Below, in pieces: positions 1 through 6,221 of a stretch of 9,778 nt of DNA. The stretch comes from Myxococcales bacterium (GTDB taxonomy: Bacteria > Myxococcota > Polyangia > Fen-1088), in assembly GCA_003153875.1 (NCBI GenBank), contig PMBY01000460.1, forward strand, positions 1 through 9,778. Reading direction: 5' to 3'. The translations under genes and the position numbers were made by a program. Numbering within the stretch: the first letter of the stretch is position 1; every line of letters begins with the position of its first letter. The notes under the pieces were generated by a model, which had not been told where the DNA came from, ran no database searches, and was given only the letters and a program-made list of their open reading frames with translations.

Positions 1-1329
1 AACCAGGAAGTTCCGGTCACCATTGAAAACTCCTGGGCCTTTGGCAATGTGTTCTCCAATTACGGTGCCGGCAGGCCAGCGGACGGAAATGGCAACGGCT
101 TCAAGATCGGCAGCAGCAAGACCGGCATCAGGCACCTGGTCCAGAACAACGTGGCCTGGGGAAACAAGGCGAATGGGTTCTATGCCAACCACTCCTCGGG
201 CGGGAACACCTGGTACAACAACACCGCGTTCCAGAATGGAACCAATTTCAATATGCTGGCGAGCACGTGGAGTGCCCCCAACGGCGGCGGCACAAGAACG
301 GACGGCGTCAAGCTGACGGGAGACAAGGCCCACATACTGAGAAACAACCTCGCCTATCCCAACAAGACCGAGTACATTGACGCTGCCGCCTATGGGACCG
401 ACAGCCAATTCAATACCTGGGATCTGAATATCACTCCAGCAGCCAAGGATTTTCTCAGCATCGCCGACACCACCGTGGGGGGGACAGGTCAGGCCATAGA
501 GACAACGTCACTCGCGCTAGGACCGCGCAAGGCAGATGGCAGCCTCCCGGACGTGGACTTCATGAAACTGGCTGCTGGCAGCGCAATGATCGACAAAGGC
601 ACGGACGTCAAACTTCCATTTGTGGGTGCGGCTCCGGACCTGGGCGCCTACGAATATGGAGCGACCGGCGGCACGCCAACCGGCGGTGTCACCGCGGCGG
701 GCGGGGCAACGGCGACCGGCGGGGCCACCACGGCAACTGGTGGAAAGACCGGCAGCGGCGGGGCGACGGCGACCGGCGGGGCCACCACGGCAACTGGTGG
801 GAAGACCGGGGGCGGCGGCGCAACTGTGGGAACCGGTGGGCAGACTGGAGGCGGCGGCGCAGCCGCGGGAACCAGCGGACAGATTGGGGGCGGTGTCGCG
901 ATGGGAAGCGGGGGCACCACTCCGGGAACGGGTGGAAACACCGTCGGCGGCGCCCCGGGAACCGGTGGCAACACAGGAGTCGGCGGTGCGACACGAACAG
1001 GTGGAACCACCGGCGTGGTTCAGCCCGGGGGCACGGTCGCGCTCGGCGGCGTCGAGACTGGCGGCAGCGTCGCGAACGGCGGACAGATCGCAACTGGCGG
1101 GGTGCCGGGAAATGCCGGCGCCACTGCCCCGGTCGAGACCGGGGGAGCAGTGGTTACCGGCGGAACTTCGCAGCCCGGTAGCACGGGTGGGACCACCGCC
1201 GCCACGGAAGCCACCGGAACCAGTGGCGGCTGTTCCTGTCGGATAGCCGGGCGCCAGATCACAGGCTATCCCGGTTTCGCCTTGCTCGGGCTACTCGTGT
1301 TCGGCCTTCGTCTTCGCCGGAGGCGCTGA
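1..1329 (+). CDS. Secreted pectate-lyase-like (PL9-type) beta-helix protein with Gly-rich linker and MYXO-CTERM-like tail, 5' truncated
   Basis: The reading frame is open from base 1, so the N-terminus, including any signal peptide, lies upstream; 442 residues are visible. Residues about 1-220 show the Asn/Gly-rich rungs of a right-handed parallel beta-helix, with motifs such as NSWAFGN, GNGFKIG, NNVAWGN and NNTAFQN and the closing DLGAYEYG. These resemble family 9 pectate lyases, which cleave polygalacturonate by beta-elimination with calcium and a lysine base. Lys35 in GNGFKIG probably corresponds to that lysine (recalled, not aligned). Residues about 221-410 are a low-complexity Gly/Thr/Ala linker of GGATATGG-type repeats. 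The last 32 residues form a tripartite tail: CSC motif, hydrophobic stretch FALLGLLVFGL, then RLRRRR. This matches the MYXO-CTERM idea of surface sorting or anchoring. Pectinolytic activity is likely but unproven; another polyuronide lyase is possible. Confidence 0.8.
   Translation, partial: NQEVPVTIENSWAFGNVFSNYGAGRPADGNGNGFKIGSSKTGIRHLVQNNVAWGNKANGFYANHSSGGNTWYNNTAFQNGTNFNMLASTWSAPNGGGTRTDGVKLTGDKAHILRNNLAYPNKTEYIDAAAYGTDSQFNTWDLNITPAAKDFLSIADTTVGGTGQAIETTSLALGPRKADGSLPDVDFMKLAAGSAMIDKGTDVKLPFVGAAPDLGAYEYGATGGTPTGGVTAAGGATATGGATTATGGKTGSGGATATGGATTATGGKTGGGGATVGTGGQTGGGGAAAGTSGQIGGGVAMGSGGTTPGTGGNTVGGAPGTGGNTGVGGATRTGGTTGVVQPGGTVALGGVETGGSVANGGQIATGGVPGNAGATAPVETGGAVVTGGTSQPGSTGGTTAATEATGTSGGCSCRIAGRQITGYPGFALLGLLVFGLRLRRRR
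701..814 (+). repeat. 57-bp tandem duplication within the Gly-rich linker
   Basis: Two adjacent 57-bp copies (701-757 and 758-814) differ at only a few positions and encode a 19-residue unit, GGATATGGATTATGGKTG plus Ser or Gly. They sit in a longer, more degenerate Gly-Thr repeat region (about 660-1230). The unit is in frame, so it lengthens the linker without breaking the protein. This is a coding minisatellite, typical of slippage or unequal recombination. Confidence 0.8.
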
Positions 1330-1345
1330 CAGTACTGCGTCAGTT

Positions 1346-3292
1346 CTACAAGAGAAACACGCAGCCGTAGTTGGAGGGAACCCTCCAGCCGCGCAGCCAG
1401 GAGCCGTTCACTTGGACGGACTGAGGGGGCGCGGCGAGAACATCGTTCCACAGTCCGTCGCACGGGAATGGGATGTCGACCCACTGGTCCTGGCTGGAGA
1501 AATTCAGCGCCACGATGAACCGTTCAAGACCTCCGCCTGGTGCTGCGCCCCAGCGGTGGAAGATCATGAGCTGGCGTCCCACGTCGACGCCGTAGCCCTG
1601 CGGATTGAACTGGCCCTGCCACTCGGGCCACGCCGCCGGATAGATTTGATCGCTGCGCAAGCTGGGGTGTCCCAGGCGCAGCGCAATCAGCCGCTGGTAC
1701 AGCGGAAAGAGCTGTTGGCCGATCTTGTCGCCCAAGTATCCCCAGTGCAGCGGCCGGGCCACTACGCGGCGCGAGCTGCCCTGGTCGTCTTCGGGAATCC
1801 AATGGTCGGAGGCGAACTCTTGTCCATTGGGGATGAGCGGCGTTCCCGGCGCCAGCATCAACGCGATGGCATAGGGTTGCGTCTTGTACCATTCCATGGA
1901 GCCCTGGTTGTCGCGGCCGCCAGCGCGCCAGGCGACGCACGAGTGATCGTGGTTGCTCAAGTAAGTGGTCGCCACCTTGTCGGGCGCGCTTAGGTACGCC
2001 TTGGCATCAAGCGATGTCATGATCCGGCTGATCAGACTGCCCTGCCACAAGCATTGGGAGCAGTCCTGGTACAGACTGTCGCGCCAGTAGCTGGTGGCGG
2101 CCGTCTTGTCGGTGAAGCTGGCGCCGGAAATGTCGATGTGCTCGAGGGTCTGGGAGAACTGCTGGCCATTGCCGGGATCAAGAGCCAGCGCATGCTGGGC
2201 CACGGCGCTGGTCAAGTCCTGAATCCCGCGCGTTCTATTGTCGGCGCGCGTTCTATTGTCGGCGGGGTCGGCGACCATGTTGACCGTGTTGTCGTACCGG
2301 ATGCCATCAATACCGAATTCGTCCATCCAGTAGAAACACACGTCCTCAATGAACTCTTGTGTGCAGGCGTTGTAGTAGTTCAGGTCGAGCAGGCCGACGA
2401 ATTGGCCGCCAAACTGGCCGATATAGGGACAATCGTCTTCGTTCAGATAGAAATGCCGGTAGGCGAACCCGGTACCGGTCCCTGTGTCGGGGCCGGCGTG
2501 GTTGAAAACACCGTCCATGATCACGTGTGCACCCAGGTCGTGCAATTCTGAGATGAGTCGTTTCAACCGCGACCGTTGGGTCGTGTCTTCTCCGCCTTCA
2601 TAGCTGTGCGTGTAGCGATGCTCAACTGCGAAGTAGCCCACGGGAGCGTAGCCCCAATTGTAGTCGTCGCTGGCCCACGCGGTCCACGGCATGAAGAGAA
2701 CGGCATTCACGCCGAGTCTCGCAGTCAGGTAGTCCACCTGCTGGCGCACCTTCTCGACGGGAGGCAGCGGCCCGGGAATCTCCGCCGAGAAATCGTCGAT
2801 GTTGAGTTCATAGACCACCAGATCGCGGTACGGCTTGCGGCCATTCTTGAGCGGCCGTAGCGGCGCATCGATGGGCGAGATCCCCACCACAACCCCGGAG
2901 CGGCTCGGCTGCTCGCCGCCCCAGCGCGCGCAGGGATCGGCCACCTGCCGTTCGGAACCGTCGCTGAAGCGCACCAGAAACTGGTACTCGTAAAAGCCCT
3001 CGGGCAGCGGCGCCGCCGTGGTCCATTGCCAGATGGTTCCCTTGCCCGACCCATGCGGGCTGGCCCTCATCGCATTCGCTGGCACCTTGGTCCACGGCTG
3101 CTGGCTCAGCTGCTCCTGGAACGAGCCGATGACCCAGATCGAGGCGATCTGAGGATCGCCGTAGTGCCCGGGTGTTGCTGGGGCCACAAACTGCGATGCA
3201 TTGGGAAAGAAGAGCGAGAAGCGAACCGTGCTCGCCCCCGTGTCATTCAGCGGCCAGGCACCAAACTCACGAGTCTGCTTGTTGATGTACAT
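1346..3292 (-). CDS. GH13 alpha-amylase-family glycoside hydrolase/transglycosidase
   Basis: This 648-residue protein acts on alpha-glucans by the retaining GH13 mechanism. Residues about 20-125 look like an early-set/CBM48-type beta-sandwich (GFYEYQFLVRFSDG). The TIM barrel spans about 155-540. Conserved regions are visible: region I DGVFNH (Asp260-His265), region II GIDGIRYDN with nucleophile Asp334, a probable acid/base Glu384 in QTLEHID, and region IV SNHD with Asp449. A beta-rich C-domain ends the protein. No signal peptide is seen, so it is probably cytoplasmic, perhaps in glycogen, maltodextrin or trehalose metabolism; the exact reaction cannot be read. The start at 3292 was chosen because AAGGGGG lies 6 nt upstream and the protein resembles its family from there; the open frame runs on to 3580, but those residues look non-coding and overlap the divergent gene. 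An in-frame 18-bp duplication lies just after the nucleophile. Confidence 0.88.
   Translation of the reverse strand: MYINKQTREFGAWPLNDTGASTVRFSLFFPNASQFVAPATPGHYGDPQIASIWVIGSFQEQLSQQPWTKVPANAMRASPHGSGKGTIWQWTTAAPLPEGFYEYQFLVRFSDGSERQVADPCARWGGEQPSRSGVVVGISPIDAPLRPLKNGRKPYRDLVVYELNIDDFSAEIPGPLPPVEKVRQQVDYLTARLGVNAVLFMPWTAWASDDYNWGYAPVGYFAVEHRYTHSYEGGEDTTQRSRLKRLISELHDLGAHVIMDGVFNHAGPDTGTGTGFAYRHFYLNEDDCPYIGQFGGQFVGLLDLNYYNACTQEFIEDVCFYWMDEFGIDGIRYDNTVNMVADPADNRTRADNRTRGIQDLTSAVAQHALALDPGNGQQFSQTLEHIDISGASFTDKTAATSYWRDSLYQDCSQCLWQGSLISRIMTSLDAKAYLSAPDKVATTYLSNHDHSCVAWRAGGRDNQGSMEWYKTQPYAIALMLAPGTPLIPNGQEFASDHWIPEDDQGSSRRVVARPLHWGYLGDKIGQQLFPLYQRLIALRLGHPSLRSDQIYPAAWPEWQGQFNPQGYGVDVGRQLMIFHRWGAAPGGGLERFIVALNFSSQDQWVDIPFPCDGLWNDVLAAPPQSVQVNGSWLRGWRVPSNYGCVFLL
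2227..2264 (-). repeat. 18-bp perfect in-frame tandem duplication in the GH13 gene
   Basis: Copies at 2227-2244 and 2245-2262 are identical, and 2 further bases also match. They encode ADNRTR twice (residues 344-355), about ten residues after the catalytic nucleophile Asp334. Identity at the DNA level suggests a recent duplication. Confidence 0.9.
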
Positions 3293-3443
3293 GAGCAACC
3301 CCCTTTGCCACAGAGGCAGCGGGATACTACTACAGGAGATGCGTTGTGGCGCGAACCTGGCAGAACCCCCACGCCAACCAATCGACCCCGTAACCTCGGG
3401 CGGGCAAGGCGTTCGCTGCTCAAGGCTGCTACACTGCCCGGCT
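3293..3443. promoter_or_regulatory. Divergent intergenic region between the GH13 and RidA/chorismatase-like genes
   Basis: This 151-bp spacer must carry the promoters of both flanking genes because they diverge. On the minus strand a TAGTAT hexamer (3324-3329) is a weak -10 candidate for the GH13 gene. On the plus strand TACACT (3430-3435) is a weak -10 candidate only 8 nt before the ATG at 3444. Neither has a convincing -35 element. A Shine-Dalgarno-like AAGGGGG precedes the GH13 start, but none is evident before 3444. Confidence 0.35.
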
Positions 3444-4613
3444 ATGCCGGGCTCGCGCACCGGGCGCCCGGAGGCGCCCTTCCAGATTGCCCAGGTCGAC
3501 GGAGTCGACGCCAGCGATCTCTTCGTGCACGCCATTCCTGCGTCGGCCGCCAAGGACGATCGAGCCCAGTTTCGATCCATGGCGCAAACTTCCTTGCAGG
3601 GGCTGCGTGCCTTGGGAGCGGTTCCGGCGGACGTGGCGGCCGGCTGGGTCTACCTGCGCGAGCACCCTTGCTGGAGCGTGCGCCATGAGTTGGCGGCGGC
3701 CTGGAACGAACCCGACGCAGAACGTTTGCCAGTGACTTTCCTGATCCAGCCGCCGGCAGCGGGCCATCGCTTCTGCGAGATGCAGCTCCACGCTTCGCGG
3801 CCTCGCTCCGACCGTTGCAGTGTGGTGTGGAAGGGATCCCTGCCCGGGCCGCTTTGCACCACGGTGTTGCGCGCCGGCGCCCGCCACCTGCGCATGCTGT
3901 CGCTCACGCCGCGCCTGAGCACCGGCGGGAACATCGCGCTGGCCGACCTGGCCTACGACATGTTCGCCTCCGCGTCGCATGCGCTCACCGATCGGGGCCT
4001 GGCTTTCTCCGATGTGGTGCGGACCTGGATCCACCTGCGGGACATCGATCACGACTACCAGGCCTTCAACCAAGGCCGCCGACAGTTCTTCGAAGCCGCG
4101 GGTCTGGTTCGCTTTCCCGCCAGCACCGGAATCCAGGCTGCCCTCGCCGGTAGCGGGTACCCCTTGGCCATGGACTTGTACGCGGTAGGTGGAGGCGGCG
4201 AAGCCACCGTCGATGCGATGAACCCCGCGTCCATGGGTGAGGCTCGGGACTATGGTTCGTTTTTCGCCCGCGCCTCGCTCTTGCGGGACTGCGGGCACAG
4301 CCGGGTATTTCTGTCGGGGACAGCCAGCATCGATCGGCAGGGGCGCATCGTGGCCCCTGGCGATGCCAAGGAGCAGCTGCGCTGCATGCTGGCCCACGCG
4401 GCCGGGGTGCTTGAGCAGGCCGGACTTGGCTTGGCGGACGCCGTGAGCGTGACAGCGTACCTCAAACATGCATCCTTGCTGTCGGAGTTTCGCGGGGCCG
4501 CGCAGGCCGCGGGCCTGCCGGCGTCTGTGCCGACTGCGATCGTGGTCGCGCACATCTGCCGGCCCGAATGGCTGTGCGAGATCGAGCTGGTCGCCGGCCG
4601 GCCTCTGAGCTGA
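3444..4613 (+). CDS. Three-repeat RidA/YjgF-fold protein, chorismatase-like (FkbO/Hyg5/XanB2-type) C-terminus
   Basis: This 389-residue protein has three successive RidA-like units, at about residues 45-118, 168-250 and 275-386. Each shows a long helix, a strand with V.V-type core (WVYLREH, WIHLRDI, TAYLKHA) and a closing Pro-containing strand. The third unit has SGTAS (291-295), a PGD..EQ segment (305-311) and ICRPEWLCEIE (371-381). These are the hallmarks I associate with chorismatases, which split chorismate into pyruvate and a hydroxybenzoate or dihydroxy acid. The Arg that canonical RidA imine deaminases carry next to the late Pro is absent in all three units (LPVTF, FPAST, VPTAI). It could therefore be an aromatic-acid-forming enzyme or a non-catalytic relative. 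ATG 3444 is the first in-frame start clear of the divergent gene; no ribosome binding site is visible, so the start is moderately uncertain. Cytoplasmic. Confidence 0.72.
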   Translation: MPGSRTGRPEAPFQIAQVDGVDASDLFVHAIPASAAKDDRAQFRSMAQTSLQGLRALGAVPADVAAGWVYLREHPCWSVRHELAAAWNEPDAERLPVTFLIQPPAAGHRFCEMQLHASRPRSDRCSVVWKGSLPGPLCTTVLRAGARHLRMLSLTPRLSTGGNIALADLAYDMFASASHALTDRGLAFSDVVRTWIHLRDIDHDYQAFNQGRRQFFEAAGLVRFPASTGIQAALAGSGYPLAMDLYAVGGGGEATVDAMNPASMGEARDYGSFFARASLLRDCGHSRVFLSGTASIDRQGRIVAPGDAKEQLRCMLAHAAGVLEQAGLGLADAVSVTAYLKHASLLSEFRGAAQAAGLPASVPTAIVVAHICRPEWLCEIELVAGRPLS

Positions 4614-4847
4614 ACCGAGAGCCTGGCGATGGTGATTGGTGCGCTATCTCCACGCGACCCACCGTCGCAGCCATCGCCCTGGTCCATCAGTAGACCAAGC
4701 GATTCCAGCAAGCCCTCGCCGGTCGCTTGACCGGCGCGCGATCCTGACCAGAGGCACACCCATGCCGAAGACAAATGGGTAGAGCCCCCTGTGCCCAGGG
4801 GGGGCCTTCGCGCAGTCGCCAGCGTGCTGGGCATAATCTGATATAAT
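4614..4847. other. Intergenic region with a string of inverted repeats
   Basis: No convincing gene lies in these 234 bases. Successive inverted repeats are present: GGCGATGG/CCATCGCC (4625-4632 with 4671-4678); TGGTC/GACCA (4680-4684 with 4693-4697); CGCCGGTC-GCTT-GACCGGCG, a perfect 8-bp stem with a tetraloop (4717-4736); ACCCAT/ATGGGT (4758-4763 with 4775-4780); CCCCCT/AGGGGG (4785-4790 with 4797-4802); and the promoter dyad listed separately. None is followed by a T-run, so a classical intrinsic terminator is not evident. It may terminate the upstream gene by structure alone, encode a structured RNA, or be chance in GC-rich DNA. Confidence 0.5.
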
Positions 4848-4868
4848 ATGTCCAGCACGATGGACATA
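4823..4868. promoter_or_regulatory. Putative operator: three related half-sites over the promoter and start codon
   Basis: The arms CGTGCTGGGCATA (4823-4835) and TATGTCCAGCACG (4847-4859) are inverted copies matching at 12 of 13 positions, separated by 11 nt. A second perfect dyad, TATGTCCA (4847-4854) and TGGACATA (4861-4868), shares the middle arm. The result is three TGG(A/G)CATA half-sites at 4828-4835 (+), 4847-4854 (-) and 4861-4868 (+), bracketing the extended -10 element. A repressor bound here would occlude RNA polymerase. The same dyads could instead fold as RNA if the region is transcribed from upstream. Confidence 0.55.
4839..4847 (+). promoter_or_regulatory. Extended -10 promoter element TGATATAAT
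   Basis: TG, one spacer base and a perfect TATAAT (4842-4847) form a textbook extended -10 element, which can work without a good -35; none is seen. Initiation would be expected about 6-8 nt downstream, near 4853-4855. That lies beyond the first ATG (4848) and just before the in-frame ATG at 4860, implying a nearly leaderless mRNA. The element stands out in GC-rich surroundings. Confidence 0.6.
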
Positions 4869-6221
4869 ACTCCGATACTGCACGACCAGAACCGCTGGTG
4901 GTCGAACCCCAACCATAGGGAAACTCTACGGTTTAGGCGCCGAAGGCAGGCTTTCGGCCGGATTCTTGAGTATCTGGGGGACCTCCACGGCGGCCGCGCG
5001 GCGGCGCTACTGGGTCCTCGCCAGGTGGGAAAGACCACGCTTCTCTTGCAGCTCGTCGACGACCTCCTGGGGCGGGGCTGGTCAGCCGGGAACATCACGT
5101 TCTTCGACTTCTCCGACGAGCGACTAGTTTCCGCAGTATCACCACGTGAGGTCGTCGCGGTTCGTCCGGTGGGATTGTCCGCAGACCAGCCTCGCGCCTT
5201 CTTCTTCGACGAGATCCAGAATGCACCCAGCTGGCAGAAGTGGTTGAAGGGTGCGGTCGACGAGTCCCGGAGAGCCGCCGGCCCGGGGGCGCGCTTCATC
5301 GTGACTGGCTCGGCCGCGACATCGCTGCGGCAGGGCGGCGTCGAGTCGGGTCAGGGTCGCTGGGACGAGATCCCCATTGAAGGTCTCACCCTGGCGGAGT
5401 TTCTCAGACTCGGATCGCTGCGGGACGAGGACGCGGCCCCAACCACTGTCCGTGACCCGCAGGCGTTCGAGCGGTATTTGGAGGTGGGCGGTTTTCCAGA
5501 ACACATCCAGGCCATGGTGCCGGTTCGCGAGGCTCGTCAGAGAATTCGCGAGGACATAGCCGAGAGAGCCATCCTGCGGGACCTGCGCCAGACTGGCGTG
5601 GATATCGAGCGCATTCGCCGGCTGTTCGTCTACCTAATCAACGGCTCAGGCAACGCGTGGAACCAGGCAAAGCGTGCGGACGATCTCGAAGCGAATCGGA
5701 AATCAGTGGCAGACTGGCTTTCGGTGCTGGAAGGAACCCGCCTGATTGCCAGGCTCGACCGGGATCGCCCTGTCCGAGCCAAAGCGCACACACAACTTCG
5801 AGCCCAGTCCAAGATCTTCGCCAGCGACCACGGGCTCATCACTGCCTTCTCGTCGGCCCCCGAACCGATCGAGGTTGCCGACATCCGCGCCCGCGTGTTC
5901 GAGGCAGCGGTGTTTCGTCACCTGCGGGAGGTGGTCCGGTCCGACCATGGAATGCTCAGCTTCGGCCGCCTGGACGAGGACTTGGAAATCGACTTCATCG
6001 TCCGCTATCCCGGCCATGCGGTAGGCATTGAAGTCACGTCGAGTACTGATGCGAAGCCACGCAAGCTCGCGCGGGCGGGACAGGCAATGAGCAAGGTGGG
6101 CATCGACCGAAAAGTTCTCGTTCATGGTGGACTGGTCTCTCATGCGACCGGCGACATCAAGATCGTCCCCTTGCACGAGTTCCTGCTGGCACCAGAACGA
6201 TACGCGGGCGGTGAAGCATGA
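4848..6221 (+). CDS. AAA family ATPase (AAA_14) with DUF4143 C-terminal region
   Basis: This is a P-loop ATPase of the AAA_14/DUF4143 type, a large family with poorly defined cellular roles. Numbering from ATG 4848 (457 aa): Walker A GPRQVGKTT (56-64), Walker B AFFFDEI (117-123), sensor-like TGS (153-155). A winged-helix-like stretch lies at about 280-303. The DUF4143 part ends in a PD-(D/E)XK-like fold with Glu352, Asp382 in EIDF, and Glu395 in IEVT; the Lys expected after E-x is Thr397. The nuclease-like site is therefore probably degenerate. If TATAAT at 4842-4847 is the promoter, translation starts at the in-frame ATG at 4860 (453 aa). Neither start has a clear ribosome binding site. The stop overlaps the next start by 4 nt, so both proteins are likely made together. 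No membrane segment; cytoplasmic. Confidence 0.85.
   Translation: MSSTMDITPILHDQNRWWSNPNHRETLRFRRRRQAFGRILEYLGDLHGGRAAALLGPRQVGKTTLLLQLVDDLLGRGWSAGNITFFDFSDERLVSAVSPREVVAVRPVGLSADQPRAFFFDEIQNAPSWQKWLKGAVDESRRAAGPGARFIVTGSAATSLRQGGVESGQGRWDEIPIEGLTLAEFLRLGSLRDEDAAPTTVRDPQAFERYLEVGGFPEHIQAMVPVREARQRIREDIAERAILRDLRQTGVDIERIRRLFVYLINGSGNAWNQAKRADDLEANRKSVADWLSVLEGTRLIARLDRDRPVRAKAHTQLRAQSKIFASDHGLITAFSSAPEPIEVADIRARVFEAAVFRHLREVVRSDHGMLSFGRLDEDLEIDFIVRYPGHAVGIEVTSSTDAKPRKLARAGQAMSKVGIDRKVLVHGGLVSHATGDIKIVPLHEFLLAPERYAGGEA

Noticed and set aside
701..814. 57-bp repeat as a CRISPR or mobile element end
   Set aside because: The copies are adjacent, in frame, without spacers, and part of a Gly-rich linker.
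648..1262. Proline-rich minus-strand frames opposite the Gly-rich linker
   Set aside because: They are the complement of GGN-rich coding repeats (Gly codons read as Pro).
1326..1343. CTGAC/GTCAG stem between the convergent PL9-like and GH13 genes as a bidirectional terminator
   Set aside because: The stem is only 5 bp with an 8-nt loop and no T-run; too weak to call.
3201..3443. N-terminal extension of the RidA-like frame to an ATG at 3201
   Set aside because: It would overlap the 5' end of the GH13 gene on the other strand, and the residues show no RidA-like pattern; no in-frame GTG or TTG start lies nearer.
3293..3580. N-terminal extension of the GH13 frame to an ATG at 3580
   Set aside because: These 96 residues lack family similarity, overlap the divergent RidA-like gene, and the internal ATG at 3292 has a good ribosome binding site.
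3429..4553. Long minus-strand open frame opposite the RidA-like gene
   Set aside because: It mirrors a gene with clear domain structure in GC-rich DNA; its translation has no recognisable motifs.
4629..4730. 33-residue plus-strand ORF in the hairpin-rich spacer
   Set aside because: It has no ribosome binding site, a Ser/Pro-rich translation without motifs, and it overlaps several inverted repeats.
4250..5299. Long minus-strand open frame spanning the spacer and ATPase N-terminus
   Set aside because: It runs opposite the Walker A-containing gene and through the hairpin region; its translation looks non-coding.
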